From contig CM043953.1 in the NCBI GenBank assembly GCA_014529385.2, forward strand, positions 85,010,342 to 85,074,341: 64,000 nt of DNA, given 5' to 3'. Below are positions 23,633 to 33,735 of this stretch, in pieces (positions within the stretch are counted from its first letter, which is position 1; every line of letters begins with the position of its first letter). Both the position numbers and the translations under genes were made by a program. The stretch comes from Adiantum capillus-veneris. Its lineage: Eukaryota > Streptophyta > Polypodiopsida > Polypodiales > Pteridaceae. The notes under the pieces were generated by a model, which was given only the letters and a program-made list of their open reading frames with translations, was not told the origin of the DNA and ran no database searches.

Positions 23633-25871
23633 ATGGCTTTCTCTAATCCGGAGTTTCATGGAAGAAGTGACGAAGATGTGGAAGAATTTTTGGAAAAGAT
23701 GGAGGTTGCCTCCATTAGCAACCAGATTCATGACCCTACGCAAATGTTACGCCTTCTCCAAATTTGTTTGAAGAGTGATGCACGAGTTTGGTCTAAAGCA
23801 TTTGAAGAGGAGTTGCGTGTGGTTGATCCACCTGTAAGGTTGAGTTGGGACAATCTACGACATGGGTTGGAAGTGGAGTTTGTGAAGATAGAAGATCCTG
23901 ACAAGGTGTGGCAAGAAGTACATGCTTTGGTGCAAAAGGAAGGTGAGCCAGTAGATGCGTACATACGTAAGTTTTCATTGGCATGGGAGCGAATGTGCAA
24001 GGCTTTAGCACCACAGGTACCCCCGCCTGACATGATGAAGAAGGACAGGTTCTTGGCTGGTCTTTGGGAGAATATACGTTGGAGAGTGGAGCTAAAGAAG
24101 CCTAGGACATATGAGGATGCACTAGAGGTAGCTAGGAACAAAGAGTGGAAGCTGAGGAAAATGAGCCAGTTAGGGGTGGAGTCTTTGCCAATGAGGTCTG
24201 AATTTCAGCCTATAGGTTATGCCAGCAGTGGTCACTACAGCAGTGCAAGATGATGGGCTAAGGCAAGACATGAGGCAAATGGTAGATTTGATGAAGAATC
24301 TCAGCCTAAACATGCTAGGTCAAGTGGGAAATAATCGAGGTCGAGGGAGGTTTGCAAATCAGCCAGGAGGTGAAGAAAGGCCTAGGAATGGTGTTGGACA
24401 AAGCAATGGTAGGTTTTGGAGGCAGACGCCCACATGTTATAATTGTGGAGAGTTGGGTCACATCAGCCCGCAATGTGATAAGCCACCAAGGATGGGGGGA
24501 GACATGTATCCATTGCCAAGACAGGTGCTAACTAGGTCAAATGATTATGGCATCGAAATTAAGGGAGGAGAAGGAACGAGTGGACTGACCCAGGAGGAAA
24601 AGGGAAAGACAAAAGTGCTAAGTGTAGTCACCTTGGACAAGGCATCAAAGCTAGAGGATACATTAGTGATGCCTATTGGGAAGAGGACCACAGAGGATAA
24701 GGAAGGAAGAAGTGCCCCAGGTCCTAGTAAGAAGAAAGGAAAGAGCCATGAAGGCGAGGATGTCAAGGCCAAGAGGAAAAGGAGAGCTCGTCGAAAGTTT
24801 CATGTTTCAGATTTTCCACTAGGGGATGGGCAATTAAGCTATGACTTAAAGGAGGATCTGACGAGCAGGAAGGCAGATGTTACTTTTGGGCAGCTTATAG
24901 AGATGGTGCCTAAGTTAAAGCGACAGTGGAAGAGGATGGTTAACCCAATGGAGAAAGAGCCAGAGAGAGGTTCAGTAAAGGTGTTGGCAATGGATGAGCT
25001 ACCAGACATTTTTCCAATAGTAGATGTGTGGCATAAAAGGAAAAATTTGGGACAAGGTTATGTGGATGGCGGAGCCCAAATATGCGTCATAACACACTCA
25101 TGCGTTGAGAAGATGGGTCTCACAGTGGCTGGGGTGTCAGGGTTTCGAATCAGATTGGCAAACCATCAAAAAGTAAAATGCTTGGGTGTTGCAAAGAGCT
25201 TAGAAGTGGAGGCATATGATGCAAAGGCAGTGGTTGATTTTCATGTGATGCCAGCAGGGTTGGGAGCATATCCTATTATACTGGGAAGACCATGGTTACG
25301 TGCAGTGGGAGCTTATCAAGATTGGAGACATGGTACGATTAACCTCTATGGAAAGACAGGTACCAAGAAGCTTTATAATATGGACACAAGGAAACGATTA
25401 GAGGAGCTTTATGAAGATGAGGATGAGTCTAGTGATGAAGACTCTTCCACGGTGACAGATGAGGATAGTGATAGCACTACCAGCAGTGATGAGGATGCTG
25501 ATGTTGCATTTCTTTTGATGGACAAAGAAATCCAGGAGATTGGTTTAGTTGCATTTGCGAATGAGGTTGAAGATGAAAGTGAAGGTCCTTATGAAGTGAT
25601 TGAAGGGCTGATGCAAACCAAGGTTGAGTTTTCAAAGAAGCAGGAATTGATGACACAAATGATCAGTGGAGACCTCTCAGCTATGGAGAAGGAGATATAT
25701 TTGCACATGCAAGTCTATGCCAAAGTAATTGATGATTTTCTTGATGGGAGGTTGATAAATGGCATCTCTACAGGTTTTCCTTGGGAACCAGGTGAAAGTT
25801 TGATTAAGCTTTTGATGCAAGGAATGCCAAGTGTTTTTGTGTGGGATCCAGGTGGAATGAGCATCTACTAG
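23633..25871 (+). pseudogene. Second gag-protease copy, frameshifted by a 62-bp deletion
   Basis: The sequence follows unit 1 almost base for base. After GAATTTCAGCCTATAG (about 24215) it jumps straight to GTTATGCCAGC, omitting 62 bp present in unit 1 at about 19632-19693. The gag N-terminal half stays open to 24253 and reads out of frame at its end. The zinc knuckle and protease half is open in another frame from about 24219 to 25871, with knuckle CYNCGELGHISPQC and protease DGGA intact. The deletion has only a 1-bp microhomology and no GT-AG ends, so it is not a spliced intron. The full polyprotein cannot be made from this copy without a frameshift. Confidence 0.93.
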
Positions 25872-25924
25872 TGTTGCTGCTGCTGAGCATGAATGCTCTA
25901 GCAGGCTAGGGGGTGGGCAAATTA

Positions 25925-27071
25925 TGTCAGGAGTTTTTTGGAGCAAGGGATTGCGCATATGTACATATCCATGCATGGTGCATCAAATAAAGTATTGCCC
26001 ATTTTCTAGAGCCAGGTGGTTACGTGGGGCCCACATGTGTACAGGAAGGACACCATGTACATAGTGCATCGATTTTCATCGTTACTAGTACCATTGTGTT
26101 TTTCTACAATAAGGAGGAGTTGGTAGCGCGTAAAACTTCTCGAGGAAGCTATCCGCGGGCCGACGACGTGAGGTCAGCAAGTGCGTCAGATGGCATCTAG
26201 TGGCGTCAGGAGGGCGAACGAGGTCAATATTTTCACGCGGATGAGGACGGACACAACGTGGGTGTTTGCTTGTGAGAATTATGCAGAAAGGTCATCATGA
26301 GGACCTTTTTTTGGGGCCACTTCACGTGGTTGCGGGATGCATTATTGGGGAAAGTTGAGTGCTAGGTGTGCGGATGATGCAAAAAAGGTGACAACTATGC
26401 ACTCCGAGGTCAGTTTTTGGCCTGTTCGGGGTCCGTTTGAGGTCATCTAAAAGGCCAACGGTGCCCAAGTAATAAAGCTAAGTGTGGGAACTGAAAAAAC
26501 TGAGAGAAGACCAGAAAAAACGTGGAGAAGAGAGGAGGAACAGCCGCAGGTGTGTTTTTGCTCATTTTGGAGCCTGTTTTGGCCGTAAACTGCTCATCCG
26601 AGGTCGGATTTGAGCACTTTGACATTGTAGACTGGGGTTTTGGGCCGTTCCGGACGTGATGGCGCTGTCCATTTTGCCAAATTCCTCCCTCTTTTTCTGC
26701 TGTTTTGGCTGTGTAAGTTTCTCCTATGAGCAAAGTTTCTGCTCCAGTTTGTGATTGTATCTGGCTTATTTTACCCATACTGTGTGAGCTATTTGCCCCA
26801 TTGGTGTTGGCCTAAGCTCATTTGTATCTAAACATCAGAAATTCTTCTCTTTTGAGCTGAGTTTTTTGGGTGTGTGTGTGTGTGTGTGTGTGTGTCTGTG
26901 TGGAGTGGGCAAGTGGATAGTCTCTCTCCTCTCACTCCAGAGGTGTGTTCCCTGTCTCGGCCAGGTGTGTTGTGTAAGCCGAGTGGTGCCCCATAGTGTG
27001 TGTGTGTATCTTTCCAAGAGTGTGTGTCGGGTCGTTATAGAGGCGCTGTGTGTGTTTTCATCCCGCTCACA
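25925..27071 (+). repeat. LTR 3 of the tandem array (1147 bp)
   Basis: A complete LTR ending CCCGCTCACA at 27071. The flank then switches to ACGCCACC, repeating the ACGC before LTR1, and returns to the leader of the host element. It is preceded by a PPT at 25903-25924. Confidence 0.95.
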
Positions 27072-27182
27072 ACGCCACCTCCCATCGTCTTCCTCCCGCC
27101 CGTCCAGGGGTTACTTCCATGGCTCCCTTTTCATGCACATGCAAAATCATGAGAGGACCACACCTGCACTTGTCTAAAATTA

Positions 27183-27194
27183 GCTTTGATACCA
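27183..27194 (-). other. Primer binding site (tRNA-iMet type) of the large element
   Basis: On the minus strand TGGTATCAAAGC follows one base after the LTR end TTCTACA. It matches the initiator-Met PBS TGGTATCAGAGC at 11 of 12 positions. Confidence 0.85.
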
Positions 27195-27195
27195 A

Positions 27196-27368
27196 TGTAG
27201 AACCCCTAGGATATTGACACCGGATCCACCTCCCAGCCAACCTGTTAATAGGAGAGCCCACATCCCTTTGCCCTAACTGGATCCCCTGTCCACACCTTTA
27301 GTCCAGCCCTTAGCCTAAGTCCTTGACTCCCCTAGGTTGTGCCGTGCCCTCTAGCCCTTGGCCTAACA
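27196..27368 (-). repeat. 5' LTR (173 bp) of the large minus-strand element
   Basis: Full-length partner of 9258-9429 with about 18 substitutions and one 1-bp indel. It opens TGTTAGGCC on the minus strand; outside it is CCCTA (27369-27373). Confidence 0.93.
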
Positions 27369-27473
27369 CCCTATTCCCGCAACTCAAATAAAGTCAAAGT
27401 GCAACCATCAAACAGTCCTTCAAAGAATATTTCTTTGAGCTCCAAATCTTTAACTATTGTGAAGGGGTACTTC

Positions 27474-28497
27474 TCAAGAGATAAGAGAAACATCTTGTGC
27501 TGCAATACCGGACGATGCACATGCCAAAGCAACTTCGGACTCTCCATGTATCCAAGAGAGAAATGCATTGTAGAGATAAGTCTTTCCCATTCCACTTGGC
27601 CCATCCAAGAAAAAATAGTCCCTCTGCTCATGCCAGCTGTTTGTTAAAACCCGATTGTAAGCATCCCTTTGTCCAACATTGAAAGATGATTCCATTCAAG
27701 AAAACAATACTCTTTGTTCCTCTCTGTTATACATGAACTCTTCAGCAAGCACTCTATGGTCACTCATAATTTTCAATGTGTGATCCACCTGAAGAATTCC
27801 AGAATAATCTGAGAGCCTCTTTCAATAGTGTTGAAGCATTGTCTCTAAGTTTGACAAAGCTTGGTTTTGTGCCATGTGTTCACAAATATGCGCATCATTT
27901 GTGTGAACCCTCATATGATATACATGGTCCTCAGAAAGCTCCTTACAGAAGTGATTCCACAATGCACTAGGATGTATCGGATCACAAAAAACCAAAATGA
28001 CTACAAATAGTAGGCGTATTGTTGCCTTGTTTGTTGAAAGGAGCTTCTTCCAAACAAAGAAACCATTTATCATCAACTTGCAATAATCCTCGTGCATTAC
28101 ATGCTTCTTTAAATGTGTCATATACTTGTCCATTGAAGGTTCTAATATCCTCACAAGACTTACATCCTTTTCACATGTTAAGTAACATACGCAAATAGTA
28201 AAAATCTCCAGCATTGGGAACAACGTGGTACATTCTTCCAATCATGTCACCAATTTGTCTTTGAGTCCATGTTCTACTTGATGGCTTCCAAACCCACTTT
28301 GTTGGGAAGTCTATGTACAACAAATCATTGCCCTTTAGATATTTGTGGTTTGCAAAAAACCACTCAGTGAGCCTTGTCTTTTTGTTGACCTCTCTCTCTA
28401 CCACACTCTGTACAGTCGCTCTGTCGTTGGTGACAATGACTTGATTTTGATGAGGCAAGTGAAGGAGCCGTTGTATGTCAGGTTTCTCTTTATACAT
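27474..28497 (-). pseudogene. Helitron linker and truncated PIF1 helicase
   Basis: The linker reads ERE(V)NKKTRLTEWFFAN and WKPSSRTWTQRQIGDMIGRMYHV (28290-28430), a conserved Helitron segment. After several stops comes the start of a PIF1-type 5'-3' helicase: NVGQRDAYNRVL, FFLDGPSGMGKTYLYNA with Walker A GPSGMGKT at 27579-27602, and ACASSGIAA. Recognisable helicase then stops at about 27490, before Walker B, so all later helicase motifs are missing. The sequence between 27374 and 27490 is not helicase in any frame I read. Confidence 0.88.
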
Positions 28498-28539
28498 GTG
28501 AAACCCAACTATCTGCCAGATAGCCTCAGATGCTGATAC

Positions 28540-30597
28540 ATATCAAGCATTAAGATGGTTTGTAACTTTATTTAGAAGCCCTTCACTATCTTGTAGAACA
28601 ATAGTGGCCCTATCATGTCCCTTATACACATACTTGTAGAGATATTTCACAGTGGATATAGTGGAGCAAACCTCCACATTGATATGTGCATTGTACCTTA
28701 TTGACAAAAATGGATTGTATGGAACAATCCATTTATTACTCATTTGCACTTTATTACGAACTGTGTAATTTCCATCATCCCTTCTCATGTACGTTGGGTA
28801 TCCATCCTTAGCCACAGTAGTCGATGCACTAAAGCTTCGAGGATATTTAAACCTGCACTTTCACTCTTTCATACATGGATTATTCTTATTCAAGTTTCCA
28901 CACGGGCCATGCACATTACACCGACTGATAACATCATACAACTGTGGAAACATTACCTTATCAGGAAGCTCCGCACACACAATCTTATCATAATGCAATG
29001 TCTCTGCTGGTTTACGCTCAGATGCAAGTATCAATAGAATGTGAGCATAAGGAAGGCCTCTCTTTTGGAACTCAATCACAGAAATGTGTCCAAGGACCTT
29101 ACCAAAAATAGCTCTCTTAATCAGCAAGCCCATCAAATCCTTGAACTTATGGTAGAAAACTCGGACAGTAAGATTAGGACGATCATTGGATGTTTGTTGA
29201 GGTAGCATCTTGATAGAGCTGATGCATATAGCGAGGGCCACCAACATACGAAGAAGGCAATACAAACCTTCTTACAACATTAGCATCCAATAACGGTTCT
29301 CTATCATCCCTTGTTCCATCTCTTGCTCCAACCATATCTGTCAAGCCTTGATACACCTCACTGCGAAGATCACTTTGATGATTATGAATCCACAAAAGGC
29401 TCAACTCCTCCATACAACTATATGCATCAACAATATATTGTTGCAGTAGCGTACCACCACGTTAAAGACATTGTGTCGTGTCATCTCTAATTTGCAATCT
29501 ATACTTGTAGAAAGCCATTGTAGAAATATACTTTGTAGTTTCATTTACTCGCTCTCTGCTTACTTCCACTCTGTTCACTTGCGGTATGTAAGGATTCCAA
29601 CCTTCTTCACCATTTGGAAATAGAAACACATATGATAGAGGCATGTATGACCTATGGCAATTTGAGATTTTTTTTAGACCACCACCCAAAAGATTCAACA
29701 CAATATCATGATGGAAAATTTTGCTCTCTTCACCCTGACCAGGCATGATTGCAGCAGCTTCCACACTTGTTGGAGCAACATACTGCCAGCCATTTGTACG
29801 CTTCTCAGTAATGAACATCCTAATCTCCGGAATATTGGAAGTTTGAACCATTGTAGAAAACCCCCTAAAAGCTTGAACTTACAGATTTACTCGATGCATC
29901 ATCGATTGCAAGCTTTCCAAAACATTTGGTTTGAGTTTAGAAACATGACTCATCTTGTTTTGCAACTCATTCTCAGTGTCAAAAAAATACAACTCAGTAA
30001 AGAGAGGGATTTGACTTGATTGTTCTTCTGGCATCAATGGACCAATGTTATGATAAATAGATCCGTGCACTTTGAAGGTATTGATTCCCTTTCTTTGGTA
30101 GAAAGATTCATCTATATGAGCTCCCAAAGATGCGAATGCCAACATACTATTGTATGCTCTGATATGTTTCAAGAATTTTCTACTTCTAGTATTACCCCGT
30201 GCATTAATTCTCTTAATTCTAAAGGAGGTTCACTTAATGGCAGCAAAGAAACATTGCCTGAGTTGCAACAACTCTTCCCCAAATATGTGCAAATGGTCTT
30301 TGCTTCTATTTTCCAAGCTAAAGCACCACAAAAGGAACATGCAAAATCCAAGTTGCCTATGTTGTGAATAATACACTTTTCATGAGAAAGAGATAACATA
30401 GAGATATGTATCAAGGAAGTGGTCTCAGAATATAAGTAGGTGATAGATAGGCAATGTGTCTCAACTTTGGAGTAATCTCCCTCTCTTGAGACAATTACAG
30501 GCTCCTCAGGAACATCTCCATTATTGGCTTCCAAATTTCCTTCCACTTCAATCCCTACATAACTTTGCAGGAGCATTGACTCGGTATCTACATCCAT
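28540..30597 (-). pseudogene. Helitron N-terminal and Rep (rolling-circle) region
   Basis: Rep nicks and religates DNA in rolling-circle transposition. In minus-strand order: FACSFCGALAW-type Cys motif (30300-30350); FASLGAHIDESF and VHGSIYHNIGPLMP (30060-30150); the Helitron_like_N stretch ending SYMPLSYVFLFPNGEEGW (29580-29650); then IEFQKRGLPYAHILLIL (about 29030-29080). The metal-binding HUH motif is normally H-hydrophobic-H; here the first His is Tyr (codon at 29047-29049), predicted to disable it. A Y2-like KYLYKYVYKG remains near 28620. Frames change at about 30170, 29870, 29440 and 28850, so no full protein can be made. Confidence 0.88.
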
Positions 30598-30638
30598 TGC
30601 AATCCTTCCCTGAGGAAATTCATTGCATCAATTCATGT

Positions 30639-31777
30639 TGTTAGGAGTTTTTTGGAATAAGTGATTGCACATATGTACATACACATGCATGGTGCATCAA
30701 ATAAAGGAATAGCCATTTTCTAAATCCAGGCGGTTACGTGGGGCCCACATGTGTACAGGTAGGACAACATGTACATAGTGCATCGATTTTCATTATCACC
30801 AGTACCAGTGTGTTTTTTCTATAATATTGAGTAGTTGGTAGCGTGTAAAACTTCTAGAGGAAGCTATTCGCAGGTCGATGACATGAGGTAAGCAGGTGCG
30901 TCAGATGGCATCTAGTGGTGTCAAGAGGTCGAATGGGGTCAATACTTTCACGTGGATAAGTACGGACGCAACGTGGGTGTTTTCTTGTGATAATTATGCA
31001 AAACGGTCATCATGAGGATCATTTTTTTGGGCCACTTCACGTGGTGGCGGGATGCATTATTGGAAAAAGTTGAGGGCTAGGTGTGCGAGTGGATGTAGCA
31101 GGGTGACAACTATGCACTACGAGGCCACTTTTTGGCCTGTTCAGGGTCCGTTTGAGGTCAAGTAAAAGGCCAAAGGTTCCCAAATAATAAATCTAAGTGT
31201 GGGAACTGAAAAACTTGAGAGAAGACCATAAAAAATGTGGAGAGAAGAGGAGGAACAGTTGCAACTGAGTTTTTGTTGTTTTTGGAGCCTGTTTTGGCCA
31301 TAAACTGCTCATGCGAGGTCGCATTTGAGCACTTTGACATTGTAGGCTAGGGTTTTAGGCCGTTCCGGACACGATGGTGCTATCAATTTTGCCAAAATTT
31401 TCACTAGTTTTCTACTAGTTTGGCTGTGTAAGTTTCTCCTGTGTGAGCAAAGCCTCTGCTCCAATTTGTGGCATATTTTACCCATATTGTGTGAGCTATT
31501 TGCCCCATTGGTGTTGGCCCAAGCTCAATAGTATCTAAACATCATAATTTTCCTCTTTTAAGCTGATTTTGTTGGGTGTGTGTGTGTCTCTCTCTCTGTG
31601 TGGAGTGGGCAAATGGATAGTCTCTCTCCTCTCACTCCATCGGTGTGTTCCCTGTCTTGGCCAGGTGGGTTGTGTAAGCCGAGTGGTGCCCCATAGTGTG
31701 TGTGTGTGTGTGTATCATCCCAAGAGTGTGTGTCAGGTCATTATAGAGGCATTGTGTGTGTTTCCATTCCACTCACA
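30639..31777 (+). repeat. LTR 4 (1139 bp), older member of the tandem-array family
   Basis: Starts TGTTAGGAGTTTTTTGG and ends CCACTCACA. It is clearly diverged from LTRs 1-3 throughout. A PBS (31784), a leader with almost no CTTCGAG repeat and a broken gag follow, so this is the 5' LTR of the longer element beginning here. Confidence 0.93.
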
Positions 31778-32789
31778 TTCTTTTGGCGCCTCCACTGAGG
31801 ATCTTCTTCGAGTACCTTCAACTTCGGGATTACAGGTTACCAGATTACAAGTTACAGGGACAGGTGATTCACACAGGTACAGGTAGCTGGAGTAGAGTGA
31901 TACACTGACAGTGGAAGTCACTTGTAGTTGCCATGGGTATGCATCATTTGGTGCCTATTTGAGCGCATTGTCTGGTATTGTACGTTACTTGTGGATACTG
32001 CCATTGTACGCCTTTGTGGAGTCATACTTGGTTTTATTGGGCAGTCCCAATCATTTGTGAGACTTGGTATGGAAGATAGTCATTTCAGAGACTTGACTAT
32101 ACGAGGTTTTCATAAGCTTTCGTGAGAGGGTCGATAGCATTAGGTTTTATTGAGCTGGGAAAATCTCAAATGTGAGATACTTTTCGTGATACAGGTGGCT
32201 CGAGCACCCTTTTTGTGACCTCGCCATAGGCTATGTTCTAGTGATTCCTACTTGATGCTTGGGTTCTATTGTTTGCTGGTAGGTTATGCATACATATACA
32301 TCTATATTTTGGGTTCTTACTGCTCTACTTTTGGGGAAACTCTGCCTAAATCAAGTTGTGATGGCTAGTTTTTTGGTCTTTTGAGCCATTTATGCTGTTA
32401 TGCTGCTGAAATTCTGGCAAAATCAGAGGATAAGTAAGATGTGCCTTCTTGGGAGCTGCATGTCTAGCTTTAATGGATGATCAAAATAGACCTCAATTCA
32501 CTCCTTTTCATTTAACACAAAGAATCTAAATAAATGCTCGTGTCCAGGAAGATTTTTTCCAGCAGCGCATAGTCTTTATGTTCGCACCAAGAAGATTAAG
32601 AGATACTAGAATGCCCTTTGCCTGTTGTAATCCCGATGATTAACTATGAAAACTCATTTGATGTGCATGTGTTTTTCCTTATCTAAAGAGAAGCTCCATT
32701 GAAGTTTCTAGGGATTGAGTCAGTCAAAAGTTTTGGGTTCTTGCACATGTGTTCGAAGGGGTTCTCAAAGCATCGTAACTTGGGTAGCC
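31778..32789 (+). other. Leader of the older full-domain Ty3 copy
   Basis: Collinear with 17954-19048 but with many substitutions and small indels. The small upstream ORF is stopped early. Confidence 0.85.
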
Positions 32790-33735
32790 ATGGATTTCTC
32801 TTATCCGAAATTTCATGGAAGAAGTGATGAAGATGTGGAAGACTTTTTGGAAAAGATGGAGGTTGCCTACATTAGCAATCAGATTCATGATCCGGCACAG
32901 ATGTTACGTCTTCTCCAGATTTGTTTGAAGAGTGATGTACGAGTTTGGTCCAAAGCATTTGAAGAGGAGTTGCGTGTGGCTGATCCACCTAAAAGATTGA
33001 GTTGGGACAAACTAAGGCATGGAATGGAAGTGGAGTTTGTGAAGACAGACAATCCTGACAAAGTGTGGCAAGAAATACAGGGTTTGGTGCAAAAGGAAGG
33101 TGAGCCAGTAGATGCATACATACATAATGTTTCATTGGCATGGAAGCGGATGTGCAAGGCCTTAGCACCACAGGTACCCCCACCTAACATGATGAAGAGG
33201 GACAGGTTCTTGGCTGGTCTTTGGGAGAATATACGTTGGAGAGTGGAGCTAAAGAAGCCTAGGACATATGAAGATGCGCTAGAGGTGGCAAGGAACAAAG
33301 AGTGGAAGCTGAGAAGAATGAGTCAGCTAGGAGCTGAATCTTTGCCCATGAGGTCTGAATTTTAGCCTATGGATTCTTTGCAAGGTCGCATGCAAGGGGT
33401 TCATCATGAACCAGTGGTTATTGTTACTCCGCAGGTTACGCCAGCAATGGTCACTACACCAGTGCAAGATGATGGGCTAAGGAAAGACATGATGCAAGTG
33501 GTAGATTTAATGAAGAATCTTAGCCTAAACATGGTAGGTCAAGTGGGAAATAATCGAGGTTGAGGGAGGTTTGCAAATCAGCCAGGAGGTGAAGAAAAAC
33601 CTAGGAATGGTGTTGGACAAATCAATGGTAGGTTCTGGAGGCAGACGCCCACATCTTATAATTATGGAGAGTTGGGACACATCAGCCCACAATGTGATAA
33701 GCCACCAAGGATGGGGGGAGACATGTATCCATTGC
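32790..33735 (+). pseudogene. Gag of the older Ty3 copy, broken
   Basis: Starts MDFSYPKFHGRSDED at the same GCC-ATG-G site as the intact copy. It is open to a TAG at 33363, where the intact copy has CAG, and again to a TGA at 33561, where the intact copy has CGA. The zinc knuckle (about 33654-33695) reads S-YNY-GELGHISPQC: both leading cysteines are replaced, so zinc binding is lost. Capsid-like sequence is otherwise well kept. Confidence 0.92.

Larger units (their letters stand above)
16807..27071 (+). mobile_element. Tandem Ty3/gypsy array: LTR-gag/pro-LTR-gag/pro-LTR, no pol
   Basis: Three full LTRs start at 16807, 21403 and 25925 and all run TGTCAGGAG...CCGCTCACA. Between them lie two internal units, each with PBS, leader, gag-protease frame and PPT. 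Only the outermost flanks show a duplication: ACGC at 16803-16806 and at 27072-27075. The two repeat periods, 4596 and 4522 bp, differ by 74 bp. This is fully explained by a 62-bp gag deletion, two fewer 7-bp leader repeats, and a middle LTR 2 bp longer than the first. RT, RNase H and integrase are absent. LTR1 and LTR3 differ at about a dozen sites, so the array is young. Confidence 0.93.
9258..27368 (-). mobile_element. Large minus-strand LTR retrotransposon with short LTRs, carrying nested insertions
   Basis: The ends are two copies of one 172/173-bp sequence (9258-9429 and 27196-27368), both running TGT[C/T]AGGCC...TTCTACA on the minus strand. A polypurine tract lies just inside the left copy and a tRNA-iMet-type primer site just inside the right copy. 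CCCTA is duplicated outside (9253-9257 and 27369-27373). Together these define a complete element, 18,111 bp as it stands. Removing the nested array with one TSD copy (10,269 bp) leaves about 7.8 kb, and removing the 2.2-kb insertion leaves about 5.6 kb. Only a gag-like stub is coding; no pol motif was seen, so it resembles a non-autonomous LARD-type element. The two LTRs differ at about 18 sites, so it is old. Confidence 0.9.
27374..30638 (-). mobile_element. Decayed Helitron (Rep/helicase), minus strand, ends undefined
   Basis: Minus-strand frames read in Helitron order from 30597 to 27474: CxxC region, Helitron_like_N domain, HUH-type Rep, Y2 motif, linker and the start of a PIF1 helicase. 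Canonical 5' TC and 3' hairpin-CTRR ends were not found. On the right it meets LTR 4 at 30639, and on the left the CCCTA at which the 9258-27368 element begins. It may have been the target of both insertions. Confidence 0.8.

Noticed and set aside
24205-24225. Missing 62 bp in the second gag read as a removed intron (retrocopy of a spliced RNA)
   Set aside because: The missing segment does not start with GT or end with AG in either alignment, and the frame is lost without it.
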